Assembly: GCF_937468385.1 (NCBI RefSeq)
Contig: NZ_CALBWS010000021.1
Span: 31,770-95,769 of the forward strand
DNA from: Neobacillus rhizosphaerae
GTDB lineage: Bacteria > Bacillota > Bacilli > Bacillales > Cytobacillaceae
DNA length: 64,000 bases
Direction of reading: 5' to 3'
Shown here: piece by piece, positions 50,965 to 58,889 of the stretch
How positions within the stretch are numbered: the first letter of the stretch is position 1
How the letters are laid out: each line of letters opens with the position of its first letter
Position numbers and translations under genes: made by a program
Notes under the pieces: model-generated
Seen by the model: the letters and a program-made list of their open reading frames with translations, nothing else
Databases searched by the model: none
Told to the model about the DNA's origin: nothing

Positions 50965-51126
50965 ATGTTAACTGTTTTTAGAATTCTGTTTGGTAAAAAT
51001 GTAAAAATTGGTAATGGTTTAGCAGACAAAGGGAGTAGTCTGTCCTTTTTTATGCTATACAACCATACAAAAACAGTTATCGGAGCTTTGCCTCTATGGC
51101 AAATAAATTACAAGGCAATGACTTAG
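50965..51126 (+). CDS. Leader ORF in front of the Cfr-type gene (53 aa)
   Basis: ATG 50965 has a strong SD (AAGGGAGGTG, 7 bases spacing). The peptide starts MLTVFRILFGKNVKIGNGLA and shows no domain. TTTGCC (51087-51092) pairs with GGCAAA (51098-51103), and a second GGCAA at 51114-51118 offers an alternative partner. With a terminator between it and the methyltransferase gene, it looks like a regulatory leader for antibiotic-responsive attenuation. That role is inferred. Confidence 0.5.
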   Translation: MLTVFRILFGKNVKIGNGLADKGSSLSFFMLYNHTKTVIGALPLWQINYKAMT

Positions 51127-51161
51127 AGTCCTTATTTATTTGTGCATATTTTTTAAGTTCG

Positions 51162-51190
51162 GCACCGATAATTCTATCAGTGCTTTTTTT
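51162..51190 (+). terminator. Attenuator-like terminator upstream of the Cfr-type gene
   Basis: GCACCGATA (51162-51170) pairs with TATCAGTGC (51175-51183, one mismatch) and is followed by TTTTTTT. It lies 85 bases before the methyltransferase start, where it would stop readthrough unless overridden. Confidence 0.75.
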
Positions 51191-51274
51191 GTGTTTATTT
51201 TTAACTTAAGGGATAGACAACTCCTTTCTATTTACTCCTATAAAACTAGAGAGTCTTATGGAAGGATGAGAAGG

Positions 51275-52330
51275 ATGCAATTAAAACAAAGCAATAAGTA
51301 TAGAAGAATAAATGAATTCTTAAGGGAACATAATTACCCTAATTTTAGAATGAAACAAATATTGAATGCCATTTTTAAAGAAAGAATAAATAAATTCAAC
51401 GAAATTAATGTACTTCCAAAATCGTTAAGAGAAATTTTAGTTAAGGAATTTGGAGAGTCTATTTTAGATATTGTTCCTTTAAAGGAACAACATTCTGAGC
51501 AAGTCAATAAAGTCTTATTTGAAATTTCAGGAAATGAAAAAATAGAAACGGTAAATATGAAATATAAAGCTGGGTGGGAATCATTTTGTATATCTTCTCA
51601 GTGCGGATGTAATTTTGGGTGTAAATTTTGTGCAACAGGTGACATTGGATTAAAAAGAAATTTGACTTCAGATGAAATAACTGACCAAATCCTCCATTTT
51701 TACTTACAAGGTCATTCAATTGATAGTATTTCTTTTATGGGGATGGGAGAAGCGCTTGCCAATGTACAAGTTTTTGATGCCTTAGATGTACTCACTGATC
51801 CTACGCTGTTTGCTTTAAGCCCTCGTAGGTTATCTATTTCAACTATTGGTATTATACCAAGTATAAAAAAAATGACTCTGAATTATCCGCAAGTCAATTT
51901 GACGTTTTCGTTACATTCTCCTTTTAATGAACAACGAAGTAAGTTGATGCCGATTAATGATAGGTATCCATTATTAGATGTAATGGACACATTAGATGAG
52001 CATATACGAATAACATCAAGAAAAGTATATATTGCTTATATTATGTTACCTGGTGTGAATGATTCTATTGACAATGCTAAAGAAGTAGTAAGTCTATTAA
52101 AAGGTCGATATAAAGAAGGACGTTTATATCATGTAAATTTAATCAGATATAACCCAACCGTCAGTTCTCCTTTAAGGTTCGGTGAAGTTGATGAAGGTCA
52201 TGTTGTTAATTTTTACAAAAAATTAAAATCATCAGGTATTAATGTGACCATTAGAAGTCAATTTGGAATTGATATAGATGCTGCTTGTGGTCAATTGTAT
52301 GGAAGTTATCAAAAGAACAACAAGCAGTAA
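51275..52330 (+). CDS. cfr: Cfr-type 23S rRNA (adenine-2503-C8) methyltransferase
   Basis: A 351-residue radical SAM enzyme. Starting at ATG 51275 (SD GGAAGG), the Cys residues fall at 105, 112, 116, 119 and 338, the positions I recall for staphylococcal Cfr. The cluster is CNFGCKFC, the core is YKAGWESFCISSQCGC, and the end is FGIDIDAACGQLYG. Cfr methylates C8 of A2503 and gives the PhLOPSA phenotype (phenicols, lincosamides, oxazolidinones, pleuromutilins, streptogramin A). The close match favours Cfr over the housekeeping RlmN. An ABC-F gene follows. Chromosomal Cfr-like (Clb) genes are known in Bacillales, so it may be intrinsic. Confidence 0.92.
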   Translation: MQLKQSNKYRRINEFLREHNYPNFRMKQILNAIFKERINKFNEINVLPKSLREILVKEFGESILDIVPLKEQHSEQVNKVLFEISGNEKIETVNMKYKAGWESFCISSQCGCNFGCKFCATGDIGLKRNLTSDEITDQILHFYLQGHSIDSISFMGMGEALANVQVFDALDVLTDPTLFALSPRRLSISTIGIIPSIKKMTLNYPQVNLTFSLHSPFNEQRSKLMPINDRYPLLDVMDTLDEHIRITSRKVYIAYIMLPGVNDSIDNAKEVVSLLKGRYKEGRLYHVNLIRYNPTVSSPLRFGEVDEGHVVNFYKKLKSSGINVTIRSQFGIDIDAACGQLYGSYQKNNKQ

Positions 52331-52568
52331 TTTGAAGTGAAGATGATGCTGAATTGTATTCTGTATAAAAATTTGTTAATATAAAAATACAATGTTGAGA
52401 GGACTGATGGATGGACAATGATTAACTAATCTATATTTTTATTTGAAAAGAATAACTTCAAACTACAAAATATAGGATTAGTCTATCCATTTTTATAAAT
52501 CGGTTTACACTTTGTTTGTCATGATTCCAATGGCAAAAAAGAACTTATTTACTATAAGTGAAAGACTA
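52331..52568 (+). other. Intergenic with a large imperfect hairpin
   Basis: ACTAATCTATATTTTT (from 52426) pairs with AAAATATAGGATTAGT (to about 52483) with one bulge, and CTATCCATTTTTAT follows. It probably ends the methyltransferase transcript. No gene is present. Confidence 0.5.
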
Positions 52569-52602
52569 ATCCTTCCAATTACAAAATGGGAGGATTTTTT
52601 AT
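52569..52602 (+). terminator. Terminator before the ABC-F leader
   Basis: AATCCTTCC (52569-52577) pairs with GGGAGGATT (52589-52597) and is followed by TTTTATT. It either ends the upstream unit or acts as a transcriptional attenuator of the ABC-F gene. Confidence 0.75.
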
Positions 52603-52670
52603 TCTTTCATAGTTAAGATTGATATTTTTTAATCTGTAACTTTAACCTAATAAATAAAGGAGAGAGAGAA

Positions 52671-52724
52671 ATGAGCAATTCAGACACTATTGTTACGCAT
52701 GTAATACTCCGTATAAGTCGTTAA
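52671..52724 (+). CDS. Leader peptide of the ABC-F gene (17 aa)
   Basis: ATG 52671, with GGAGAGAGAG upstream, encodes MSNSDTIVTHVILRISR and ends at TAA 52724, inside the first arm of the attenuator. The C-terminal ILRISR resembles drug-dependent stalling motifs of Erm-type leader peptides (for example the R-L-R of ErmD-class leaders). Drug-induced ribosome stalling here is inferred. Confidence 0.75.
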   Translation: MSNSDTIVTHVILRISR

Positions 52725-52809
52725 TATCCATCAAACTTATACGGAGAAATTTAGAATAGATGGATGTGCCGACTTTGTATAAACAGTAAAAAAGTGTTGA
52801 TATACAAAG
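52707..52809 (+). promoter_or_regulatory. Four-arm translational attenuator of the ABC-F gene
   Basis: Arm 1 CTCCGTATAAGT (52707-52718) pairs perfectly with arm 2 ACTTATACGGAG (52735-52746). Arm 3 CTTTGTATA (52773-52781) pairs perfectly with arm 4 TATACAAAG (52801-52809), which overlaps the SD of the ABC-F gene. Arm 2 (TATACGGAG, 52738-52746) can instead pair with arm 3 through 9 pairs including two G-U. A ribosome stalled at the end of the leader peptide would cover arm 1, free arm 2 to take arm 3, and expose the SD. Confidence 0.8.
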
Positions 52810-52820
52810 GAGGAATTATC

Positions 52821-54299
52821 ATGTCAATGATACAAGTTCAAGACTTAACTTTTTCTTATCCAGGTAGCTTTGACAATATATTTGAAGGTGTAAACTTTCA
52901 AATAGATACGGATTGGAAACTTGGATTTATCGGTAGAAATGGCCGAGGTAAAACAACATTCTTTAATTTATTATTAGGGAATTATGAGTATAGTGGGAAA
53001 ATCATTTCTTCGGTAGAATTTAATTATTTCCCTTATCCAGTTTCGGATAAAAACAAGTATACTCACGAAATCGTTGAAGAAATTTGCCCCCAAGCAGAAG
53101 ATTGGGAATTTCTTCGTGAAATATCCTATCTAAATGTTGATGCCGAGGTCATGTACCGACCATTTAAAACATTATCAAATGGAGAACAAACAAAGGTGTT
53201 GCTTGCTGCACTTTTTTTGACTGAGGGCCAATTTCTTTTAATTGATGAGCCAACCAATCATCTAGACACTGATGCACGAAAGATGGTCTCTGATTATCTA
53301 AGGAAGAAAAAAGGGTTTATTTTAATTTCACATGACAGAATCTTTTTAGATGGATGCGTTGACCATATCTTATCTATAAATAGGGCAAATATTGAAGTTC
53401 AAAGTGGTAACTTTTCTTCTTGGAAGTTAAATTTTGATAGACAGCAGGAACACGAAGAGGCAACAAATCAGCGCCTACAAAAAGACATAGGGAGATTAAA
53501 ACAGTCTTCAAAGCGTTCAGCAGGTTGGTCTAATCAAGTGGAAGCTTCCAAAAATGGGACAACGAATTCGGGTTCTAAGTTGGACAAGGGTTTTGTAGGA
53601 CATAAAGCAGCAAAGATGATGAAGAGAGCAAAGAACCTTGAATCAAGGCAACAAAAAGCTATTGAGGAAAAGTCAAAACTGCTAAAAAATGTGGAAAAAA
53701 CCGAGTCATTAAAATTAGAACTATTTGAATTTCAGTCAAATGAATTGATTGTTTTATCTGATGTGTCTGTTAAGTACGATGACCAAGTAGTGAATAAGCC
53801 AATTAGCTTTATAGTTGAACAAGGAGACCGAATTGTACTTGATGGAAAGAATGGAAGCGGCAAAAGTAGTATCCTAAAACTAATTCAAGGAAATCCGATA
53901 CAGCATACAGGTACAATGAATTTAGGTTCAGGCCTCATTATTTCCTATGTCCAACAAGATACTTCTCATTTGAAGGGTCTGTTATCGGACTTTATTGAAG
54001 AGCATGAGATTGATGAAACGTTATTTAAATCCATCCTACGGAAGATGGATTTTGACCGAATTCAATTTGAGAAAGATATATCTCATTACTCTGGTGGACA
54101 AAAGAAAAAGCTGCTTATAGCCAAAAGTTTATGTGAAAAAGCTCATTTATATATTTGGGATGAACCGTTAAATTTTGTTGATATTTATTCGCGCATGCAG
54201 ATTGAAGAGCTTATTCAAAGATTTAATCCCACAATGGTTATTGTTGAGCATGATCAGGCATTTCAACAAACAGTTGCAACAAAAACCATACCTATGTAG
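52821..54299 (+). CDS. Lsa-like ABC-F ribosomal protection protein
   Basis: A 492-residue soluble twin-ATPase without membrane domain. Motifs: Walker A GRNGRGKTT and GKNGSGKSS, signature LSNGEQTK and YSGGQKKK, Walker B LLIDEPTNHLD and LYIWDEPLNFVD. The interdomain linker at about residues 190-300 carries a charged coiled coil (GHKAAKMMKRAKNLESRQQK). Length and sequence layout match the Lsa/Vga ARE branch, which dislodges lincosamides, streptogramin A and pleuromutilins from the peptidyl transferase centre. ATG 52821 is chosen for its SD AAAGGAGG; the frame opening at 52764 is inside the attenuator. Confidence 0.9.
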   Translation: MSMIQVQDLTFSYPGSFDNIFEGVNFQIDTDWKLGFIGRNGRGKTTFFNLLLGNYEYSGKIISSVEFNYFPYPVSDKNKYTHEIVEEICPQAEDWEFLREISYLNVDAEVMYRPFKTLSNGEQTKVLLAALFLTEGQFLLIDEPTNHLDTDARKMVSDYLRKKKGFILISHDRIFLDGCVDHILSINRANIEVQSGNFSSWKLNFDRQQEHEEATNQRLQKDIGRLKQSSKRSAGWSNQVEASKNGTTNSGSKLDKGFVGHKAAKMMKRAKNLESRQQKAIEEKSKLLKNVEKTESLKLELFEFQSNELIVLSDVSVKYDDQVVNKPISFIVEQGDRIVLDGKNGSGKSSILKLIQGNPIQHTGTMNLGSGLIISYVQQDTSHLKGLLSDFIEEHEIDETLFKSILRKMDFDRIQFEKDISHYSGGQKKKLLIAKSLCEKAHLYIWDEPLNFVDIYSRMQIEELIQRFNPTMVIVEHDQAFQQTVATKTIPM

Positions 54300-54340
54300 T
54301 TAAATATAAAGAATTGAAGATATAATCAGTAAATCAGGTT

Positions 54341-54433
54341 ATTAAACTATAGGGAGCATTAATTCAAGAAGGATTAATGCTCTTTTTCGTTGAAGTTTCT
54401 TCTTGAGCTAAAGTGGCAGGTTAATTCAATTAA
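54341..54433. repeat. Dispersed hairpin/terminator repeat
   Basis: TATTAAACTATAGGGAGCAT, stem GAGCATTAATTC/GGATTAATGCTC followed by TTTTTCG, right half TTGAGCTAAAGTGGCAGGTT then AATTCAA. It serves as the ABC-F terminator. Confidence 0.82.
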
Positions 54434-54503
54434 AAGTATGATTAATATAGTATAATTTTACATAAGACTATTAAAATGATGTTCTAAAGAAGGAGAAACC
54501 ATA

Positions 54504-55376
54504 ATGGTCACATACAATAAACCAATATTAGACTTAGTCCAATTTGATAAATGTGATGTTCAAGGATTAATCGAACTGTCTGCATCAGTTGGATGGGATT
54601 ATGATGAAAAGGAAATTGGAACTGTTCTGTCATCAGGAAAAATATTTGGACATAAAAATGCTGAAGGGAAAATTGTGTCTAGTGCTGCAATAATTTCTTA
54701 TGATACTTCTTTAGCTTCAATTGGTATGGTTATAGTTAATAAAGATTTTAGAGGTATGGGATTAGGGAAAAAGGCTACTAGGAAATGTATAGAAAGTGTT
54801 TCTAAAGGAACTACCGTTATGCTAATTGCAACAGAAGAAGGAAAACCCCTCTATGAAAAAATGGGCTTCAATACTGTTGATTTTGTTCATAAATATCTAT
54901 GTGATAATTATATAACTATTACTAAACCTTCGAATAACAGTGATATTATCATTGAAGAGTTTAGTGGAGTTGATATTGATGAATTGCTTAAGCTTGATGA
55001 GGACGCTTTTGGAGACAAAAGAAGTCGTTTCCTTATGAATAGAATAAAACAATCAGAAAGATGCTTGGTTGTAAAAGATAATAATGGAACAATTGTGGGA
55101 TATGGACTTTCCATTTTAGGGACAATTAATCTCATATTAGGTCCTATTGTAGCACCAGACTTCCAAACAGCATTAGTCTTAATTGATAAATTATCTTCAA
55201 AGCATAAAGGGAAATTAAGAATTGATGTCCCATCAGGTAATGATAAGTTTATGATGTTATTGGAGAAAAGTGGATTTATTAATGTGAGTCAACCACCAAT
55301 AATGGTAATCAATTCTGTTAATATGCCTTCTAGAAACAATACATTATTCGGGATTGCTGCCCAAATTTTTGGGTAG
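54504..55376 (+). CDS. Two-domain GNAT acetyltransferase
   Basis: A 290-residue protein with an N-terminal GNAT domain (VNKDFRGMGLGKKATRKCIE is the acetyl-CoA loop, residues 77-96; LYEKMGFNTVDFVHKY near residue 118). A second, degenerate GNAT domain follows (RCLVVKDNNGTIVGYGLSIL, then FMMLLEKSGFINVSQPP). This is the Acetyltransf_1 plus Acetyltransf_18 arrangement. SD AGAAGGAG precedes ATG 54504. Substrate unknown. Confidence 0.85.
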   Translation: MVTYNKPILDLVQFDKCDVQGLIELSASVGWDYDEKEIGTVLSSGKIFGHKNAEGKIVSSAAIISYDTSLASIGMVIVNKDFRGMGLGKKATRKCIESVSKGTTVMLIATEEGKPLYEKMGFNTVDFVHKYLCDNYITITKPSNNSDIIIEEFSGVDIDELLKLDEDAFGDKRSRFLMNRIKQSERCLVVKDNNGTIVGYGLSILGTINLILGPIVAPDFQTALVLIDKLSSKHKGKLRIDVPSGNDKFMMLLEKSGFINVSQPPIMVINSVNMPSRNNTLFGIAAQIFG

Positions 55377-55388
55377 TTTGTGAAAAGA

Positions 55389-55424
55389 TGTACTTAAACT
55401 ATCGGGGTGCATTAGTTCAACAAG
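55389..55424. repeat. Left half of the dispersed repeat
   Basis: TGTACTTAAACTATCGGGGT then GCATTAGTTCAACAAG, without a core or right half. Confidence 0.65.
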
Positions 55425-55743
55425 CTAAAGGCAGCAATCATGATCGTATCTTAATCTTCAGCAATCGGGAGCTTATTTATATAAGGTTGAGAATCGTTCT
55501 TAACAGCTGTTAATGACAAAGAGTAAAGGACTTTTTTTAAAATACACGCGGTAATGGCTACCCTGAATGGTTTTCATTCTTCTCTTTTTTGTCGTAAAAC
55601 TCTCTTTATCTTTTATTGCGTGGAATGATCTCGTCAGTCGTTTTCATTTAGGGCATCCCGAATTCCATTCCGAACAGCGAACCAACTAAAAGAAGTGCTG
55701 ACCAGAAAAGTAGTTAAAAATAGTTTTTTAAGTCAGCGACTTT
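55425..55743. other. Gene-free stretch
   Basis: Probably degenerate coding DNA: on the minus strand pieces such as KPFRVAITACI can be read near 55540-55580, but stops interrupt all frames. No terminator for the phosphonate operon is clear. Confidence 0.4.
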
Positions 55744-56520
55744 TTAGTCTTTATTCTGTTGTTTTCGAATCTCGACAATATTCTTCCATACAGCTTTATT
55801 ATCAATTTCAGCAAAACTGCGTATACTTGGGGTTGTATTTACTTCAAATAATATGGGGGTTCCATTTTTATTTAGTCCAAAATCCATACCATATTCTCTG
55901 CGTGGAAATTGAGAGGAGATTCCTTTAGCTGCTGAAATAGCCAATCTATTAATAGTCTCTATAGTTTCAAATTGATTTCCTTGATTTAATTGTAAATGTA
56001 GCGTCAATAATTCGTTTATCGATATTACCTTGGCACCTCGATGAGAATTAACAATTCCATTACATTCAGCTTCTGCCAATCCAATTTTTCCATACATTCC
56101 ACCTACCAACCATTCATCTTCTAGAAGTTGAACATGAACTCGAATCATAAAAGGCTGCCCATTTTGTGTCACACTTTCGATTCCTTCCTGGATAACATAA
56201 GGCCCACTTTTTCTGCCAAATTTTAAAAATGGATGTAGAAACTGATGAAACTCTGTTATTGATGAAACACATTTATTTATATGATTACCTTGAAAAGTAA
56301 AGCCATTATAACAATATAATCCGTCTTGTCTTTTAAGGATTTTAAATATTGCCCTTCCTTGGCCTGTAGTATTGTGTTTTACATAAACATGATCATAACG
56401 ATTAATTAATTCTCTAAAATTTTTAATACTATACATTTTGGTTTCTGGAATACTACTACTTATTAATGGGTCTTGTTGCAACAGTAAATATTGTTCCCAT
56501 TTTCCTACTGCATCGCTCAA
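55744..56520 (-). CDS. YheC/YheD-type ATP-grasp protein at the end of the phosphonate operon
   Basis: A 258-residue ATP-grasp enzyme like the YheC/YheD spore-coat-associated family. NRYDHVYVKHNTTGQGRAIF carries the nucleotide-binding Lys and glycine loop, GPYVIQEGIE the hinge, PFMIRVHVQLLEDEWLVGGM the core, and GMDFGLNKNGTPILFEVNTT the metal-binding Glu/Asn pair. ATP-grasp enzymes join a carboxylate to an amine. Fourth gene behind aepX-aepY-phnW, it may ligate an aminophosphonate. TTG 56520 is preferred over ATG 56529 because GAGGTG is only 1 base from the ATG. Shorter than most YheC/D. Confidence 0.75.
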   Translation of the reverse strand: MSDAVGKWEQYLLLQQDPLISSSIPETKMYSIKNFRELINRYDHVYVKHNTTGQGRAIFKILKRQDGLYCYNGFTFQGNHINKCVSSITEFHQFLHPFLKFGRKSGPYVIQEGIESVTQNGQPFMIRVHVQLLEDEWLVGGMYGKIGLAEAECNGIVNSHRGAKVISINELLTLHLQLNQGNQFETIETINRLAISAAKGISSQFPRREYGMDFGLNKNGTPILFEVNTTPSIRSFAEIDNKAVWKNIVEIRKQQNKD

Positions 56521-56591
56521 AAAATACACCTCATTTTTAATTTACAATCTTTTAGTAATTAACTGTATTATGGGGTATTTATTAATTACTC

Positions 56592-57743
56592 TTATTTACT
56601 TTCGTAAAGTATACCTGCCAAATTTTCTTCCTTAGTATCTATTCCAATGTACTGAAGATATTCTTCCATTATAGTTAAAAAAAGATTTATATCATTTACA
56701 GTAAGATCACCAATATTAGCTACTCTAAAAGAATTCATATTTTTAAGTTTTCCTGGGTAAATTGTAATACTGTTTTTATAAAAATAATCATGCATGTTGG
56801 TGAAATTATATGCCTTACATGTAGGCTCTAAAATGGCTGTAATTAATTTCGAATGATTCTCTGCAGGGACAATGTATTTAAAACCAAGTTTCGTGAGTCC
56901 CTCGATTAATGTTTCCCATAACTGTGAATATCGTTCATATCTTTCTTTCACACCTTCTTCTTTTAATTCAATAATTGCTTGTTTTAATGCATATATTGTC
57001 TGAACAGGAGGAGTAAAACGCATCTGTCCTGTTTCTATGAAATATTTAAATTGTGAATGAAGATTTAAATAATAGTTAGTGGGCTTAGTTGTTTTTTTTT
57101 TCTCTAATTTATTTTTTGGGGCTATAACAAACGAAATTCCTGCCATTCCTTGAAGATTTTTATTGGAACTTGCAGCTAAATAAGCTATATTCATTTTGTT
57201 CATATCAATAGGGATGGCTGCAAAAGAACTCATAGCATCTACCATCATTTCAATATTCTTTTCCTTGCAAATAGTTCCGATCGCCTCAATATCGTTTAAT
57301 AATCCCGTTGTTGTTTCATTATGAACGACTGCAAGATAGGAAACTGTTTTCGGAAGTTTTTGAATAAACGTTTTCAATATATCTAATTGAATGGGGTGAT
57401 CTGGTGGACTTTTAAACTCATACCAATCTAATTGATACGCATGAGCAATTTCACACAATCGCTGACCGTACGCACCATTATTAATTATTACGATAGCCCC
57501 GTCAGTCATAACAGAACTTAAGATTGATTCTACAGAAGCAGTACCTGATCCTCCGAACAAAACTGTAGCATATTGCTCTTTATCTGCTACAAAGCTAGTT
57601 AGTTCAGAGGAAACAAAATGCATTATGTGAAAAAAATCATTTTCACGGGGACAAATATCGGGTACCACCTGTGCGTATTTAACCGAATCTGTTGTAGTGG
57701 CAGGACCAGGGTTTAATAATATATGTCTATTAACTTTTTGCAT
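56592..57743 (-). CDS. phnW: 2-aminoethylphosphonate:pyruvate transaminase
   Basis: A 383-residue class V PLP aminotransferase. LLNPGPATTTDSVKYAQVVP then DICPRE at the N-terminus is the PhnW signature, LFGGSGTASVE forms the PLP-phosphate loop, and the Schiff-base Lys lies in ASSNKNLQGMAGISF near residue 190. In this biosynthetic context it runs toward 2-aminoethylphosphonate, from phosphonoacetaldehyde plus alanine. ATG 57743 has AAGGGTGA 6 bases upstream. It lies 14 bases after aepY. Confidence 0.9.
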   Translation of the reverse strand: MQKVNRHILLNPGPATTTDSVKYAQVVPDICPRENDFFHIMHFVSSELTSFVADKEQYATVLFGGSGTASVESILSSVMTDGAIVIINNGAYGQRLCEIAHAYQLDWYEFKSPPDHPIQLDILKTFIQKLPKTVSYLAVVHNETTTGLLNDIEAIGTICKEKNIEMMVDAMSSFAAIPIDMNKMNIAYLAASSNKNLQGMAGISFVIAPKNKLEKKKTTKPTNYYLNLHSQFKYFIETGQMRFTPPVQTIYALKQAIIELKEEGVKERYERYSQLWETLIEGLTKLGFKYIVPAENHSKLITAILEPTCKAYNFTNMHDYFYKNSITIYPGKLKNMNSFRVANIGDLTVNDINLFLTIMEEYLQYIGIDTKEENLAGILYESK

Positions 57744-57757
57744 ATTGCTCACCCTTT

Positions 57758-58885
57758 TTATTTAATAAATTTGCGTAAGCGATTTTTAACCTCTCTTGGT
57801 GAAATTTTTGGGCGGCCTAAGTTTGGGTTAGATCCTTTAGAGATTTTTAGATAAAGAAAGGTGAGTCCATTTGTCTTTTTCCATAATTGAATCTGCTCTT
57901 CGAGTTCCTTTAGGCTGTGAATATAAAAAGATTTTTCGTAACCGCATGCAGCAGCAATAGTTACAAAATTAACGTTGTGAGAAACGGTACTTTGCCCTCC
58001 GGTTGAATCATGGGTTTCATTATCTAGTAGAATGTGTAACATATTTTTTGGCCTATAATATCCATTTGTAGCTAAACTTCCCATTCGCATTAGGAGAGAT
58101 CCATCTCCATCAATGACAACTACATCTAATTCTTTTCGTGACAATGCTAATCCAACACCTAGAGAACTGACACATCCCATAGAACCAACCATATACAAAT
58201 TATTAGCGGAATCTTCAATTTCATATAGCTCTCTGCCTGTTTTTCCAGTCGTTGCGAGTTGTACAGTTTTTTCATCTTTCAATCCATTGATCGCTTTTAA
58301 AGTTTGAAACCTACTTGGAAATTCATCCATAAGTGTTTTTTCGAGTTTTTTCTTATTGTAATGATTAGGATGTTCTATTGGTTTAAGTTTTTCCGTTTCA
58401 AAGGTTCCTTTCTTCACTACAAAGAAGAATGGTTTGTTGTTTTCAATCCAATTGTTAGCTGATTCAACTTGAATCTTTGCTTCGTGTAAATCAGGGGATA
58501 GGAATTGCCAGTTTATTTGCATGAGATCTAGCATTTGCGTTGTAATTCGCCCCATTAATTCATGCTGAGGCTCATCGTTTAAACTGGAATCTCCTCTTAA
58601 ACTTACAAAACCAAGTACAGGTATTTGAAAGGGATAGTTTAAAGAAGTCAATGGGGAAACAGCATTAGTGAGGCCAGAGTTTTGCATTAAAACAACTGGC
58701 TTTCTACCTCCAAAATAAGCTCCCGATGCAATGGCAATTGCATCCCCTTCGTTAACAGCTGCAATATATTCACATTCATTTATGGCATAGTTGATAAGAT
58801 TCTTTAAAAATGAACATGGTACTCCACTGTAAAAGTCAAAACCTAGTTTTTTAAGTTCATTTCCAAAACTTTTAGTGTTTAACAT
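57758..58885 (-). CDS. aepY: Phosphonopyruvate decarboxylase
   Basis: A 375-residue thiamine-diphosphate enzyme that drives phosphonate synthesis by decarboxylating phosphonopyruvate to phosphonoacetaldehyde. The ThDP glutamate lies in AAVNEGDAIAIASGAYF near residue 40, the substrate region in RGDSSLNDEPQHELMG, and the ThDP-Mg motif in VVIDGDGSLLMRMGSLATNG near residue 255. ATG 58885 (SD ACGGAG) is used; the frame also opens upstream inside aepX, but that part has no ThDP-fold sequence. Only 4 bases separate it from the aepX stop. Confidence 0.92.
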   Translation of the reverse strand: MLNTKSFGNELKKLGFDFYSGVPCSFLKNLINYAINECEYIAAVNEGDAIAIASGAYFGGRKPVVLMQNSGLTNAVSPLTSLNYPFQIPVLGFVSLRGDSSLNDEPQHELMGRITTQMLDLMQINWQFLSPDLHEAKIQVESANNWIENNKPFFFVVKKGTFETEKLKPIEHPNHYNKKKLEKTLMDEFPSRFQTLKAINGLKDEKTVQLATTGKTGRELYEIEDSANNLYMVGSMGCVSSLGVGLALSRKELDVVVIDGDGSLLMRMGSLATNGYYRPKNMLHILLDNETHDSTGGQSTVSHNVNFVTIAAACGYEKSFYIHSLKELEEQIQLWKKTNGLTFLYLKISKGSNPNLGRPKISPREVKNRLRKFIK

Positions 58886-58889
58886 ACAT

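Noticed and set aside
50768..50971. 67-residue ORF before the Cfr-type locus
   Set aside because: It lies inside a repeat copy and overlaps both the preceding gene's end and the leader SD.
51275..52330. Housekeeping RlmN instead of Cfr
   Set aside because: RlmN is related, but Cys positions 105, 112, 116, 119 and 338 and motifs such as YKAGWESFCISSQCGC fit Cfr, and the gene sits beside an ABC-F resistance gene.
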